A DNA stretch of 64,000 bases from AC-37 sp036389835 (GTDB taxonomy: Bacteria; Actinomycetota; Thermoleophilia; Solirubrobacterales; Thermoleophilaceae). Each line of letters opens with the position of its first letter. Positions within the stretch are counted from its first letter, which is position 1. The notes beneath the pieces are model-generated. The model saw nothing but the letters and a program-made list of their open reading frames with translations. It did not search any database and was not told the origin of the DNA. This document shows, piece by piece, positions 16,701 through 23,839 of this stretch. The DNA lies in NCBI GenBank assembly GCA_036389835.1, contig DASVWC010000014.1, forward strand, positions 62,001-126,000. Reading direction: 5' to 3'. Both the position numbers and the translations under genes were made by a program.

Positions 16701-17659
16701 CCGCCGAGCAGCCCGCCGCCGAGCACGAACGCCGCCAGCGCCGTCGCCAGCACCGGCACCATGACTCGCGGCCGCCGGCGGAGGCCGAACGCGACCACCC
16801 CGAGCGTGGCGACCGCGGCGAAGACCCACAGTCCGCGCTCGAACGAGAGCAGCACCATGAGGCCGCAGAGCAGCGCCACCCCGAGCGCGCAGAGGCGATC
16901 GAGGAGGCGGCGGGCCGCCAGCGCGCACGCGAGCGCGAACGGGAGCAGCCAGCCGTAGGGATACGCCTGGTAGAGCCGCGCCCGCGAGCTGCCGCCGAGC
17001 GTGACGCTCTCGACGCCGAAGGCGCCCGGGCCCTGCAGGTAGAGGACCAGCCGCACGATCGCGGTCGCGGCGAGCGAGAGCGCCACGATCCGCACGAGGA
17101 CCAGCGCCTTCTCCCTGGTGTCCACCACTGTGAGCGTGAGCCACGCGAGGACACCCAGCTCGGCGAACGGGACCACGTCCGCGAGCACGAACCGCAGCGG
17201 GTTGCCCCGGGCGACCCCGATCGCGCCCGTGACGAGCAGGACCACCGCGATCACGATCAGCGGGCGGCGGGCCGGAAGCGCCGGAAGGAGCGGCCCGCCG
17301 CTCGCCCACGACCGTGCCGCCGCGCCGACCAGGGCGGCGCCGGCCAGGCCGAGGGTGATGGCGGCGTCGAGCGCCAGGTCGGAGGAGGCCGGATACGGCG
17401 ACACGAAGTCGGTGTTCCGGAACAGGATGTAGAAGCTGAGCGGCGACGCCACGTACGCCAGGGTCATCGTGAGCCCCAGCCGCGGGACGAGCGCCGCGAC
17501 CGCCAGGAGCAGCCCGACGCCGATGGCGCCGGCCGCGTCGAGCACGGACAGGCCCTCCGCGGGGCCGGCCACCTGCACGGCCAGGGCGATCCCTGCTCCC
17601 ACGAGCGCGCTCGCCGCGACCGCGAGCTCGATCGGCGGGTCGCGGCGGACCGCGCTCAC
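13754..17659 (-). CDS. tripartite membrane protein: O-antigen ligase-like + methyltransferase + GT-C-like
   Basis: One uninterrupted 1301-codon frame. Residues 1-490 hold about 11 hydrophobic helices with ARLYQAYPYGWLLP, FERGLWVF and HYSFNWFLAMAFRTGF blocks, like Wzy/O-antigen ligase proteins. Residues about 500-720 form a class I SAM methyltransferase: VYATYDEDP, motif I VLDVGCGAGD (555-564), HGVDLLADRV, LREGDARELPFAD and VDRVLRPGGLVLWYDNRFPSP. Residues about 745-1105 hold a second polytopic region starting with RDYTFYRDDWLFL, resembling GT-C/PMT-type transferases, followed by a soluble C-terminal domain (about 1110-1301) with Cys1200 and Cys1296. GTG 17659 overlaps the flippase stop as GTGA. 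The likely role is extension or transfer of a lipid-linked glycan with methylation. The order of action is unknown. Confidence 0.82.
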   Translation of the reverse strand: MSAVRRDPPIELAVAASALVGAGIALAVQVAGPAEGLSVLDAAGAIGVGLLLAVAALVPRLGLTMTLAYVASPLSFYILFRNTDFVSPYPASSDLALDAAITLGLAGAALVGAAARSWASGGPLLPALPARRPLIVIAVVLLVTGAIGVARGNPLRFVLADVVPFAELGVLAWLTLTVVDTREKALVLVRIVALSLAATAIVRLVLYLQGPGAFGVESVTLGGSSRARLYQAYPYGWLLPFALACALAARRLLDRLCALGVALLCGLMVLLSFERGLWVFAAVATLGVVAFGLRRRPRVMVPVLATALAAFVLGGGLLGGGSGFKDPISLVRERLAGTSEQLAQRQGISHKRQDEATLLWRRVRDDEGAWPLGHGLGAEYVGPTGIREGEYAASFRKKHYSFNWFLAMAFRTGFVGLAVAVWLVLALAGFGLRLFRRGGSPLERGTGLALAGGVAGLALVAAVDPYLIAHPLASIQGATLAMAAFVARAGGRGAAAEDEATRVRRVYATYDEDPRVQGRRDPGNRANVLIDAERTEALDAALAESLAVPLAEAEVLDVGCGAGDELARLVARGADPSRCHGVDLLADRVARARKRIAGADLREGDARELPFADATMDVVVLKVVLSSVLDPAVSARIATEVDRVLRPGGLVLWYDNRFPSPFNREVRGVSRAELARLFPGYDAWLRNVTVVPPLVRRFGPATGRLYGLLRRVRPLLVRTAGVLVKPAAPAAPGAPARRLAGEARVPGARWLLAILGAAAAGLILALTRDYTFYRDDWLFLLTRRDWTADAFLEPHHEAWSTLPVLLYKLLFATAGAEAYWPYMLLVVVAHLGLAWVVFLLVRRRAGDVLALAAAAIVLFLGRGAENLIWAFQAGFVGALALGLLAVWLLDRRDPARRHVAGAALALTLALMCGEPGVAVAAALAAELVADRKRRRLLLVLIPPLAVFAAWYALYGRHGEGVDSLSELADNAAQLPGYAWLGLRASAAAAVGAPVGLGIVPLAGLTALVTAVAVRRGRPSARAIGAIAGLLAVFVLAALVHADLDAAEADQQRYRYAGAVFVLILAADALRELPWRGGPRAAIAIVAVVAVAWNVGYLFAFSEDRRDLLDAQTAELQTLSALRGAPDMRLDGPIDSQLLPGEVTPREYFAAAESLGSPVPDVGVAGLDALPPAARDRALVAAFGPSTQIFQARRFPRPRDCERRPRPTSDFVVPSGSLLVVRSPQRRLTTLFLWRGFGPDVDVSGELPLAGDRVRLPPVRDVGLAPRRAVAARLPALGPGLTWSVRWAGLPAGSDVCLEESP

Positions 17660-18981
17660 GTCGCGTGCTCCGCGACCCGCGGCTGCCGGACCGCACGCGC
17701 GACGAGCGTGCCGAGGAGCGCCATGTTCAGCCACAGCGCGATCGACGCTCCGATGCCGAGCCCCTCGACGCCGACCGCGTGGAGCAGCCAGACGTCGAGG
17801 ATGAGGTTGAGCGCCAGCGTGCCCATCACCGCCACCAGCGCGGCGCGCCGCACGCCGAGCGCGAACAGCGCCCGGAGCAGGATCTCGCTCACGCAGATGG
17901 GCATCAGGCCAATGGCGAAGGCACGAACGATCGCCGCCGTGACCGCGGTGTCGCCGCTGCCGAACTCGCCGCGCTCGAACAGGACGCTGACGACCGGCGA
18001 GGGAACGGCGATGAGCACCAGGGACGCCGGCAGGCTCACGGCCAGCACCAGCCCGGTGGCTCGTCTCAGGGTGTGCATGAACGCGGCGCGCCGCTGCGCG
18101 ACCGCCTGCTCGGCCAGGGTCGGGAACACCACGGTTCCCACGGACACGGCCACGAGCGCCCCGACGACGAGTATCAGCCGCGTTGCGAAGCCCAGCGCGG
18201 CCAGGTCCCCGGCGCTCGCGGTCGACGCGAGGATGCGCTCGACGAAGCTCCGCATGAATGGCGCGCTCGTGATCACGATCGCGATCAGACCGGCGCGCAG
18301 GAGGCCCGCGACCTCCGGGCCGCGCAGCCTCGGGCGACCGAGCCGCACGTCGGTTCCGCGCCGCACGAGCGCCCACTGGAACGCCGCGAAGACCGCCGCG
18401 GACACGAGGTAGCCGAGCGCCGCGGCCACGATGCCGAACGTCGAGAAGGCGAGGAGCGCCGCGATGCCGACCGCGTTGCCGAGGACGAAGCTGAGCGGGA
18501 CCGGCAGGAAGCTGTTCCTCGCGTTGAGCGCGGCTCCGGCCGCGCCCGTGATCCCGTAGAGCACCATCGCGGGGCTTGCCACCCGCAGCATGAGCACGGC
18601 GTCGTCGTGCTGCTGGCCGTCCAGCCCGGGCCCGACCGCCGAGACCACCGCTCCTGCCAGGACGACGGTGAGGACCGCCAGCGCTCCCGTGAGGAGCAGC
18701 ACCTGCGACAGCGCAGCCTGGAGCAGGTGCGCCGCTCCGCGCAGGTCACCCTCATTGCGGCGCCGGACGAACTCGGGGATGATCGCGTAGCCGAGCACGC
18801 CGGACAGGAGCACGCCGGCGACCAGCTCGGGCAGCGCGGTCGCGGCTACGTAGGCATCGGTCTCGCGCGTCGCACCGAAGAGGTACGCGATCGTGCTCTC
18901 GCGTCCGAACGCGACCAGGCGCGCGAGCGCGTACAAGGCCAGGAACGCCACGGTTGTGCGGCGTAGCCCCGATGCGTTCAC
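17656..18981 (-). CDS. MurJ/MviN-family lipid-linked glycan flippase
   Basis: A 441-residue polytopic protein of the MOP exporter superfamily with about 12-13 helices. The N-terminal block VAFGRESTIAYLFGATRETDAYVAA (about 24-48) and GYAIIPEF are typical of MurJ/MviN, as is VSVLFERGEFGSGDT near residue 335. These proteins flip undecaprenyl-pyrophosphate-linked saccharides across the cytoplasmic membrane. Here it lies between a chain-length-determinant-like protein and the polymerase fusion, with 4-nt GTGA overlaps on both sides. It therefore most likely acts as the Wzx of this glycan locus rather than as the cell's peptidoglycan flippase. It lacks the long C-terminal pseudokinase extension seen in some actinobacterial MurJ proteins. 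Confidence 0.88.
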   Translation of the reverse strand: MNASGLRRTTVAFLALYALARLVAFGRESTIAYLFGATRETDAYVAATALPELVAGVLLSGVLGYAIIPEFVRRRNEGDLRGAAHLLQAALSQVLLLTGALAVLTVVLAGAVVSAVGPGLDGQQHDDAVLMLRVASPAMVLYGITGAAGAALNARNSFLPVPLSFVLGNAVGIAALLAFSTFGIVAAALGYLVSAAVFAAFQWALVRRGTDVRLGRPRLRGPEVAGLLRAGLIAIVITSAPFMRSFVERILASTASAGDLAALGFATRLILVVGALVAVSVGTVVFPTLAEQAVAQRRAAFMHTLRRATGLVLAVSLPASLVLIAVPSPVVSVLFERGEFGSGDTAVTAAIVRAFAIGLMPICVSEILLRALFALGVRRAALVAVMGTLALNLILDVWLLHAVGVEGLGIGASIALWLNMALLGTLVARAVRQPRVAEHAT

Positions 18982-19532
18982 GCCTCGTGGGACCGGCGCC
19001 GGCGCACCGCGTCGTGGCCCAGCGCCAGCATGACTCCGAATGGGAGCGCCGCCCCTAGCGCGACCAGGCCGTTGCGCGCGGGGAGCGGCGCGACCTTGAC
19101 CGGGTCCGCGGCCGGCCGGATCACCGTGGCGAACTGGTCGCGTGCCAGCTGGCGCGTGTACTCGGCGCTCAGAGCCCGGGCCTGGTCGCGCTCCTCACGG
19201 CTCACTGCGAGCTCGAGCGTTCCGTCGAAGGGTGAGGTTTCGATGTCGACCTCGTCCTGGAGCTCGGCGGCGCCGAGGCCGGTCACGCCCGTCACCGAGA
19301 GCGCCCGCTCGGCCATCGATCGATCGTTGAGGACCGCGTTGCGCGCCTGCTCGACGTCGCCGGAGCGGCTGCCCGTGTTGTGTCCGCTGAACGACAGCGT
19401 CGCGCTCGACCGGAAGACCTCCGGCGAGTACGCCGAGACGATCACCGCGACGAGGGGGACCGTGACCAGCGCCTGTGCGATCAGCCACCGCCCGTGCCAC
19501 AGAGCGCCCCGCTGGGGCGCGGTGGCCGTCAC
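18978..19532 (-). CDS. small Wzz/chain-length-determinant-like membrane protein
   Basis: A 184-residue protein with one helix near the N terminus (LIAQALVTVPLVAVIVSAY, about 17-35) and one near the C terminus (GLVALGAALPFGVMLALG, about 155-172). About 115 residues lie between them, followed by a basic tail. The arrangement and the LSAEYTRQLARDQF helix match polysaccharide co-polymerases (Wzz/YveK-type) without a kinase domain. Such proteins set polymer chain length outside the membrane with the Wzy polymerase. Overlapping GTGA junctions on both sides tie it to the GT2 gene and the flippase. It is shorter than most Wzz proteins, and sequence similarity alone is modest. Confidence 0.7.
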   Translation of the reverse strand: MTATAPQRGALWHGRWLIAQALVTVPLVAVIVSAYSPEVFRSSATLSFSGHNTGSRSGDVEQARNAVLNDRSMAERALSVTGVTGLGAAELQDEVDIETSPFDGTLELAVSREERDQARALSAEYTRQLARDQFATVIRPAADPVKVAPLPARNGLVALGAALPFGVMLALGHDAVRRRRSHEA

Positions 19533-20689
19533 CGCGTGAGCTCCTTGCTCGGGTCGTAGGTCGTGATCTGCACGCGCCGGATGCTGTTGATCACGCCGAG
19601 CGCGAATCCCGCGTTCACGACCAGGAAGCTGAACACGGAGGAGGCGAGCGGGAGCTGGCGGCCCGCCCGCAGCGCCAGCCCGCCGGCCGCCCCGGCCAGC
19701 CAGAACGCGCCGTGCGCGGCCACGGCGGCCCGGCCCGCCGGGCGGGCTCGGATCGAGAGGGCGCCCGCGAGGTTCGCGACGAGCAGGAAGGGGGTGGCCC
19801 AGCGCAGCAGCTTGTGGGAGGCGATCCCGAGCATCACCAGCGGCTTCCGCGCCACCGGCCCGCGCAGATGGCGAAGCGTGCCGGGCAGGTTCTTGGTCAC
19901 CATCCTGACCCGCGCGCCGAACTGCGATCGCGCGTCGCTGTGGCCGACCTCGTACGCGCGTGCTCCCGGCTCGTGCACGACGCGGTAGCCCTTCGCGATC
20001 GCGTCGAGGGGGGTCCGGAAGTCCACGTCCTCGGTGGCCGTGAGCGGCTCGAAGATCGATCGCCGCACCGCCGAGCAGGGGCCGAACGTGCTGCTCAGCG
20101 AGCCGAGTGCGGACTCCGCGGCCTTGAGCATCGACTCCACTCGCCAGTAGAGCCCGAGGTCGCTTGCGATCGCACTCGCCTCCGCGTTCGCGGACACGAG
20201 CGCGCCGTCGACCATCCCGACGCGCGGGTCCTGGAAGTGGGGGGCCATCCGCCGGAGGACGTCTCGCTCGAGCCGTGTCTCGGCGTCCGTGAACAGCAGC
20301 CAGTCCGCCTCGCAGGCGTCCGCCGCCTCATTCGACATGAGCGCGCGACCGCGGCGCGAGCGCGCGACCAGCGTCACGTTAGGCGACGGGTGCTCCGCGG
20401 CGATCGCGTTCGTCCCGTCGGAGGACCCGTCGGAGGCCACGAGCACCTGGAGCCGGTCGGAGGGCCAGTCGAGCGCGAGCGTGTTGGCGATCTTGTCGGC
20501 GATCACCCCCTCCTCGTTGTGGGCGAGGACGACGACGGCCACGGACGGACATGCCTCGCCCTCGCCGGGGGCGGCGCGGACGGGCGGCCGGAGCCGCAGG
20601 AGCAGCCTCAGGAACGCGAGGTAGCCCACCCACGTCCAGGCCAGCAGCACCCCGGTCGCGGCAAATGAAGCTGCGCCCCGGCCCCTCAC
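19529..20689 (-). CDS. membrane-associated GT2 family glycosyltransferase
   Basis: A processive-type GT2 enzyme of about 386 residues. An N-terminal helix (AASFAATGVLLAWTWVGYLAF) is followed by the GT-A domain: VVVLAHNEEGVIADK, VLVASDGSSDGT, LLFTDAET (the DxD-like metal site), STFGPCSAVRR and TATEDVDF. Two or three C-terminal helices follow. It probably transfers sugars from nucleotide donors to a lipid-linked acceptor on the cytoplasmic side. GTG 20689 is preferred because ACAATA (minus-strand TATTGT, 20703-20698) would place transcription start at about this codon. A longer TTG start at 20746 adds 19 residues and would overlap the divergent gene. It is the first gene of the 20689-13754 operon. 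Confidence 0.85.
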   Translation of the reverse strand: MRGRGAASFAATGVLLAWTWVGYLAFLRLLLRLRPPVRAAPGEGEACPSVAVVVLAHNEEGVIADKIANTLALDWPSDRLQVLVASDGSSDGTNAIAAEHPSPNVTLVARSRRGRALMSNEAADACEADWLLFTDAETRLERDVLRRMAPHFQDPRVGMVDGALVSANAEASAIASDLGLYWRVESMLKAAESALGSLSSTFGPCSAVRRSIFEPLTATEDVDFRTPLDAIAKGYRVVHEPGARAYEVGHSDARSQFGARVRMVTKNLPGTLRHLRGPVARKPLVMLGIASHKLLRWATPFLLVANLAGALSIRARPAGRAAVAAHGAFWLAGAAGGLALRAGRQLPLASSVFSFLVVNAGFALGVINSIRRVQITTYDPSKELTR

Positions 20690-20697
20690 GCGGGCGG

Positions 20698-20722
20698 ACA
20701 ATAGTGGCTGCTCCGCTAGGAT
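20698..20722. promoter_or_regulatory. compact divergent promoter pair
   Basis: The 41-bp gap between GTG 20689 (minus) and TTG 20731 (plus) holds a minus-strand -10-like TATTGT (20703-20698) and a plus-strand -10-like TAGGAT (20717-20722). Each lies about 8-9 nt before the proposed start codon, which suits leaderless transcripts. The -35 regions are poor. Predicted by eye only. Confidence 0.4.
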
Positions 20723-20730
20723 CGCGCGCC

Positions 20731-21696
20731 TTGCCGGCAGATACAACGCAGCGGGCAGCCGGCGCCGGGCCGTCCCGCGGCGCGACGGTCGTCGTGACCG
20801 GGGGCTACGGCTTCATCGGGGTGAACGCGGTGCGCGACCTCGTAGGGCGCGGATTTGCGGTGCGGGTGCTCGACGACCTCTCGAGCGGCCACCCCGAGCA
20901 CCTGGCCGAGGTGCCGCACGATCTGGTCGAGGGCGACATCCGGGACCCGGCCGCCGTCGCCCGCGCCCTCGACGGCGCCGCCGCGGTGGTGCACCTCGCC
21001 GCCAGCACGTCCGTCCTGGAGTCGGTCGCCGACCCGCGGCCGACCTTCGAGGTGAACGTCGGCGGCACGCTGACGCTGCTGCAGGGAGCCGTAGCGGCCG
21101 GCGCCTCCAGGTTCGTCCTCGCCTCCTCGAACGCGGCCCTCGGCGAGCACCCGCCGCCCCTCGACGAGCGCGTGGTCCCGCGACCGGTGTCTCCCTACGG
21201 CGCGAGCAAGCTCGCGGCCGAGGCGTATTGCACGGGCTTCGCGAGCAGCCACGGCATCGGCGCGGTCGCGCTTCGATTCGCCAACGTGTACGGCCCGTAC
21301 TCGGGACACAAGACCAGCGTGGTGGCGAAGTTCATCCGCCGGATGCTCGCCGGCGAGCCGATCACGATCTACGGCGACGGCCGGCAGACCCGGGACTTCA
21401 TCCACGTCGACGACGTGGTGCAGGCGATCCGGCTCGCACTGACCCAGCCCCACGACGAGCCGGCCTTCCAGATCGCCACCGCTCGGGAGACGTCGGTGAT
21501 CGAGCTGGTCGAGCGGCTCGGTCGCTGCGCCGGCGCGAGCCCTCCGATCGAATGGCTGCCGCCCGCGGCGGGCGAGATCCGGCGCAACTCCTCTTCGATC
21601 GAGCTCGCCCGCCGCCGGCTCGGGTTCGACCCGGCCGTGAGCCTGGACGATGGCCTACCGGCGACCTGGGCGTGGCTGGCGGACAACCTCCCTTAG
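20731..21696 (+). CDS. NAD-dependent epimerase/dehydratase, UDP-glucose 4-epimerase-like
   Basis: A 321-residue extended SDR enzyme. The NAD-binding motif is VTGGYGFIG, followed by LDDLSSG, HLAASTSVLESV, LASSNAALGEH (Ser region), the catalytic YGASK, LRFANVYGP and GDGRQTRDFIHVDDVV. This matches UDP-glucose 4-epimerase and NDP-sugar epimerase proteins, which interconvert nucleotide sugars in the cytoplasm. TTG 20731 is chosen over the longer upstream frame because the SDR fold begins soon after it and a TAGGAT lies at the right distance for a leaderless message. It is divergent from the GT2-flippase-polymerase operon and probably supplies it with a sugar. The exact substrate is not determined. 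Confidence 0.88.
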   Translation: MPADTTQRAAGAGPSRGATVVVTGGYGFIGVNAVRDLVGRGFAVRVLDDLSSGHPEHLAEVPHDLVEGDIRDPAAVARALDGAAAVVHLAASTSVLESVADPRPTFEVNVGGTLTLLQGAVAAGASRFVLASSNAALGEHPPPLDERVVPRPVSPYGASKLAAEAYCTGFASSHGIGAVALRFANVYGPYSGHKTSVVAKFIRRMLAGEPITIYGDGRQTRDFIHVDDVVQAIRLALTQPHDEPAFQIATARETSVIELVERLGRCAGASPPIEWLPPAAGEIRRNSSSIELARRRLGFDPAVSLDDGLPATWAWLADNLP

Positions 21697-21716
21697 GACC
21701 CGACGTCGCGCGGGGC

Positions 21717-22700
21717 CTATGGATCGGGCGTCAGCCTCACCAGCGGCGGCAGCGGGCCGGTGATCACCGCGTAGCGCGTGCCGTTGACGCAGATCGACAC
21801 CGGGTTCTGCCCGGCCGGAGTCGTCTTGATCGAGATCGGCGGAGTCGACAGCGTGACCACGTTCACCGTGCACGGCGAGGTGTCCGTCGACGGCTGGACC
21901 CGGACGACCTGTCCGGCGTCGGCGTTGACCTCCAGGTGAGCCCCGGCCGACCGTGGGCCGACGAGGTCGGCCAGCCGGGCGCACAGGTGCAGCTCGGTCG
22001 CGCTCGGCTGAGCCGAGAACAGGAAGAGGTGATACTGCCCGTGGTCGGTGTTGACCAGCTCCGTGGAGGGACCGTGCCGGCCCTCGTAGCACGAGCTGGA
22101 GGGCAGCCCGGGCTCCGGACTCAGCGTGGGGGTCGGTTGCCACGGGTCCGAATCCCGGGTGACCGCGACCACCGGGAGGTCGGCACCCGGGAGGGGCAGC
22201 ACCAGGCGCTCCTTCAGCGAGCCGGCCTCCATGCACAGCCAGACCGCTCCGGTCGAGGCGTAGCTGTCGAGGTAGAACGGCACGTCGCCGACCGCCCCGT
22301 CCTCGAGCGGATGCGGGCCGGGCACGAGGTTGTTCGAGCCCGTCGCGCAGGCGCGCGAATTCGCGTCGGTGGTGGGAACGCCGGGTGTGACCGAGGCCGT
22401 TCGCACGTCGATGCGCCCTGCGTGGTCCACCGCGCTGCCCACCTTGACCCGGTAGCAGATCCACGTCGTCCGCGGGTCGGTCGGGTTGGGCCGGGTGCGC
22501 AGCCGGAAGTAGACGCTGCGGGCCGCGAGGAAGCCGTCGTGGATGACCGTGGGGTTGCCGCAGGTCTCCGAGATGCCCGGCGCGCTCGGAAGCTGCGCCG
22601 CGGCCGGCGACGGCGACGCGAGCGCCGCACCGGCCAGCGACGAGATCACCGCGACCCGCATTGCCGGTCGCACGGACGAACTGCCACTGCGGCGCTTCAC
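21717..22700 (-). CDS. exported protein of an uncharacterised family (VPGPHPL motif)
   Basis: A 327-residue protein. The signal peptide spans about residues 1-36 (ending SPAAAQ). The mature part is all-beta in character with three related segments, each containing a (T)xxWxC or TELHLC strand, and the motif NLVPGPHPL near residue 136. At least five Cys suggest disulfide bonds outside the cell. A shorter paralogue lies at 40688-41257 and shares CAT..N.VPGPHPL, LD.Y and W.C. GTG 22700 is preferred to the upstream start because CAGGGGG lies 7-8 nt before it and a normal signal peptide follows. No function is known. It sits between glycan genes, but its family is exported, so a surface role is likely. 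Confidence 0.75.
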   Translation of the reverse strand: MKRRSGSSSVRPAMRVAVISSLAGAALASPSPAAAQLPSAPGISETCGNPTVIHDGFLAARSVYFRLRTRPNPTDPRTTWICYRVKVGSAVDHAGRIDVRTASVTPGVPTTDANSRACATGSNNLVPGPHPLEDGAVGDVPFYLDSYASTGAVWLCMEAGSLKERLVLPLPGADLPVVAVTRDSDPWQPTPTLSPEPGLPSSSCYEGRHGPSTELVNTDHGQYHLFLFSAQPSATELHLCARLADLVGPRSAGAHLEVNADAGQVVRVQPSTDTSPCTVNVVTLSTPPISIKTTPAGQNPVSICVNGTRYAVITGPLPPLVRLTPDP

Positions 22701-22788
22701 GTCAGCCCCCTGGATCGAGTTGCGCCCGTGGATCCATGCCCGCGGGCACGAGGCGTATCCCCCCTGTGGTCGTCGCCAAACGCGTAAC

Positions 22789-22808
22789 GATCTCCAGCAT
22801 TGGAGATC
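22789..22808. promoter_or_regulatory. 8-bp inverted repeat with 4-nt loop
   Basis: GATCTCCA-GCAT-TGGAGATC is a perfect inverted repeat about 90 nt upstream of the exported protein at 21717-22700 and 66 nt after the GT2 stop at 22874. It could be an operator or an intrinsic terminator; no U-run follows on the minus strand. Confidence 0.4.
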
Positions 22809-22873
22809 AATTGAGGGCGAGAGGCCTCGAAGATCACTGCCTCTTCGTGAGCGCGCGGATCCGCAACGCTCGA

Positions 22874-23839
22874 TCACACGCCGTAGGGGCTCACGGCGAT
22901 TCGCAGCACCGACCGCAGGCGAGCTCGGCGTTGCGGACGCCGGGCGGCGGCCAGGCGCGGCAGGACGCTGACGACGATCAGCGCGCGGATGGCGAGCGAG
23001 CCGTGCCGCCCGTGGTGCTTGCGGAAGTAGTAGACGAGGCTCCTGGCCCGCTCACGCGACAGGTGATGCGTCTGCCCGCCGGTCCTGGCGGCGAAGCTGC
23101 GCCCCCCGAGGTGCACGATCGCGACGTGGGGGAGGTAGTGCAGCCGCCAGCCGGCCTCGCCTGCGCGGCGGCAGATGTCGGCGTCCTCCAGGTAGAGGAA
23201 GATGCGCTCGTCGAGCAGTCCCACCTGGTCCCACACCTCGCGGCGGACGGCGAGGCACGCGCCGCTCAGGAAGGCGACCTCGCGCGGCTCCGACCCGCTC
23301 GTGGCCGGCACGAAGTAGCCGCCGACCACCGCGTCGACCAGCCTCCCGAGGAGCGGGAGCCGGAGCATCCGCCGGACGGCCGCGACCGGCACGAGCCGTT
23401 TGACGCCGAGCCAGCTCGCGGCCTGCATTCGAAACCCGGGGAGCCCTCCGGCGGAGGCGTCGGTGCGCCCCTCGGCGTCCACCAGCCGGCAGCCGACCAT
23501 GCCGGTGCGCGGGTTCGCGTCGAGGAACTCGACCATCGCGTCCAGCGCTCCGGGCTGCACGACGGTGTCGCTGTTCAGGAGCAGCGTGTAGCGGCCCCGC
23601 GCGCGCCTGATGCCCTCGTTGTTCGCCACCGCGAAGCCGCCGTTGTCGGCGCGGGCGACGACCTCGACCTCGGGGAAGCGCTCGGCGACCGCCGCCGCCG
23701 TGCCGTCGGTCGAGGCGTTGTCGACCACGATCGTCTCGGTGCGCAAGCCGTCCGTGCTCGCGGTGAGCGACTCCAGGCATGCCAGCGTCAGGTCGCGCGT
23801 CTCGTGGGTCACGATCACGACCGAGATGGTCGGCCTCAA
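22874..23839 (-). CDS. GT2 glycosyltransferase, WbbL/rhamnosyltransferase-like
   Basis: A 321-residue soluble GT-A fold enzyme: ISVVIVTHETRDLTLACLESL, VVDNASTDGT, LLLNSDTVVQPGALD (the DxD-like site), FLSGACLAVRREVWDQVG, FLYLEDADICRRAGEAGW and HLGGRSF near the end. These are the standard blocks of WbbL-type GT2 enzymes, which add rhamnose or a similar sugar to a lipid-linked acceptor. The C-terminal 60 residues are basic with a short hydrophobic helix, suggesting membrane association. TTG 23839 overlaps the upstream glycosidase stop as TTGA. It is likely co-transcribed with that gene although one product is cytoplasmic and the other exported. Donor and acceptor are unknown. Confidence 0.9.
   Translation of the reverse strand: MRPTISVVIVTHETRDLTLACLESLTASTDGLRTETIVVDNASTDGTAAAVAERFPEVEVVARADNGGFAVANNEGIRRARGRYTLLLNSDTVVQPGALDAMVEFLDANPRTGMVGCRLVDAEGRTDASAGGLPGFRMQAASWLGVKRLVPVAAVRRMLRLPLLGRLVDAVVGGYFVPATSGSEPREVAFLSGACLAVRREVWDQVGLLDERIFLYLEDADICRRAGEAGWRLHYLPHVAIVHLGGRSFAARTGGQTHHLSRERARSLVYYFRKHHGRHGSLAIRALIVVSVLPRLAAARRPQRRARLRSVLRIAVSPYGV

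Noticed and set aside
14540..18412. 1290-codon plus-strand frame opposite the glycan operon
   Set aside because: Composition is Arg/Glu/Gln-rich with no hydrophobic or conserved segments, while the minus strand encodes clear membrane and methyltransferase domains.
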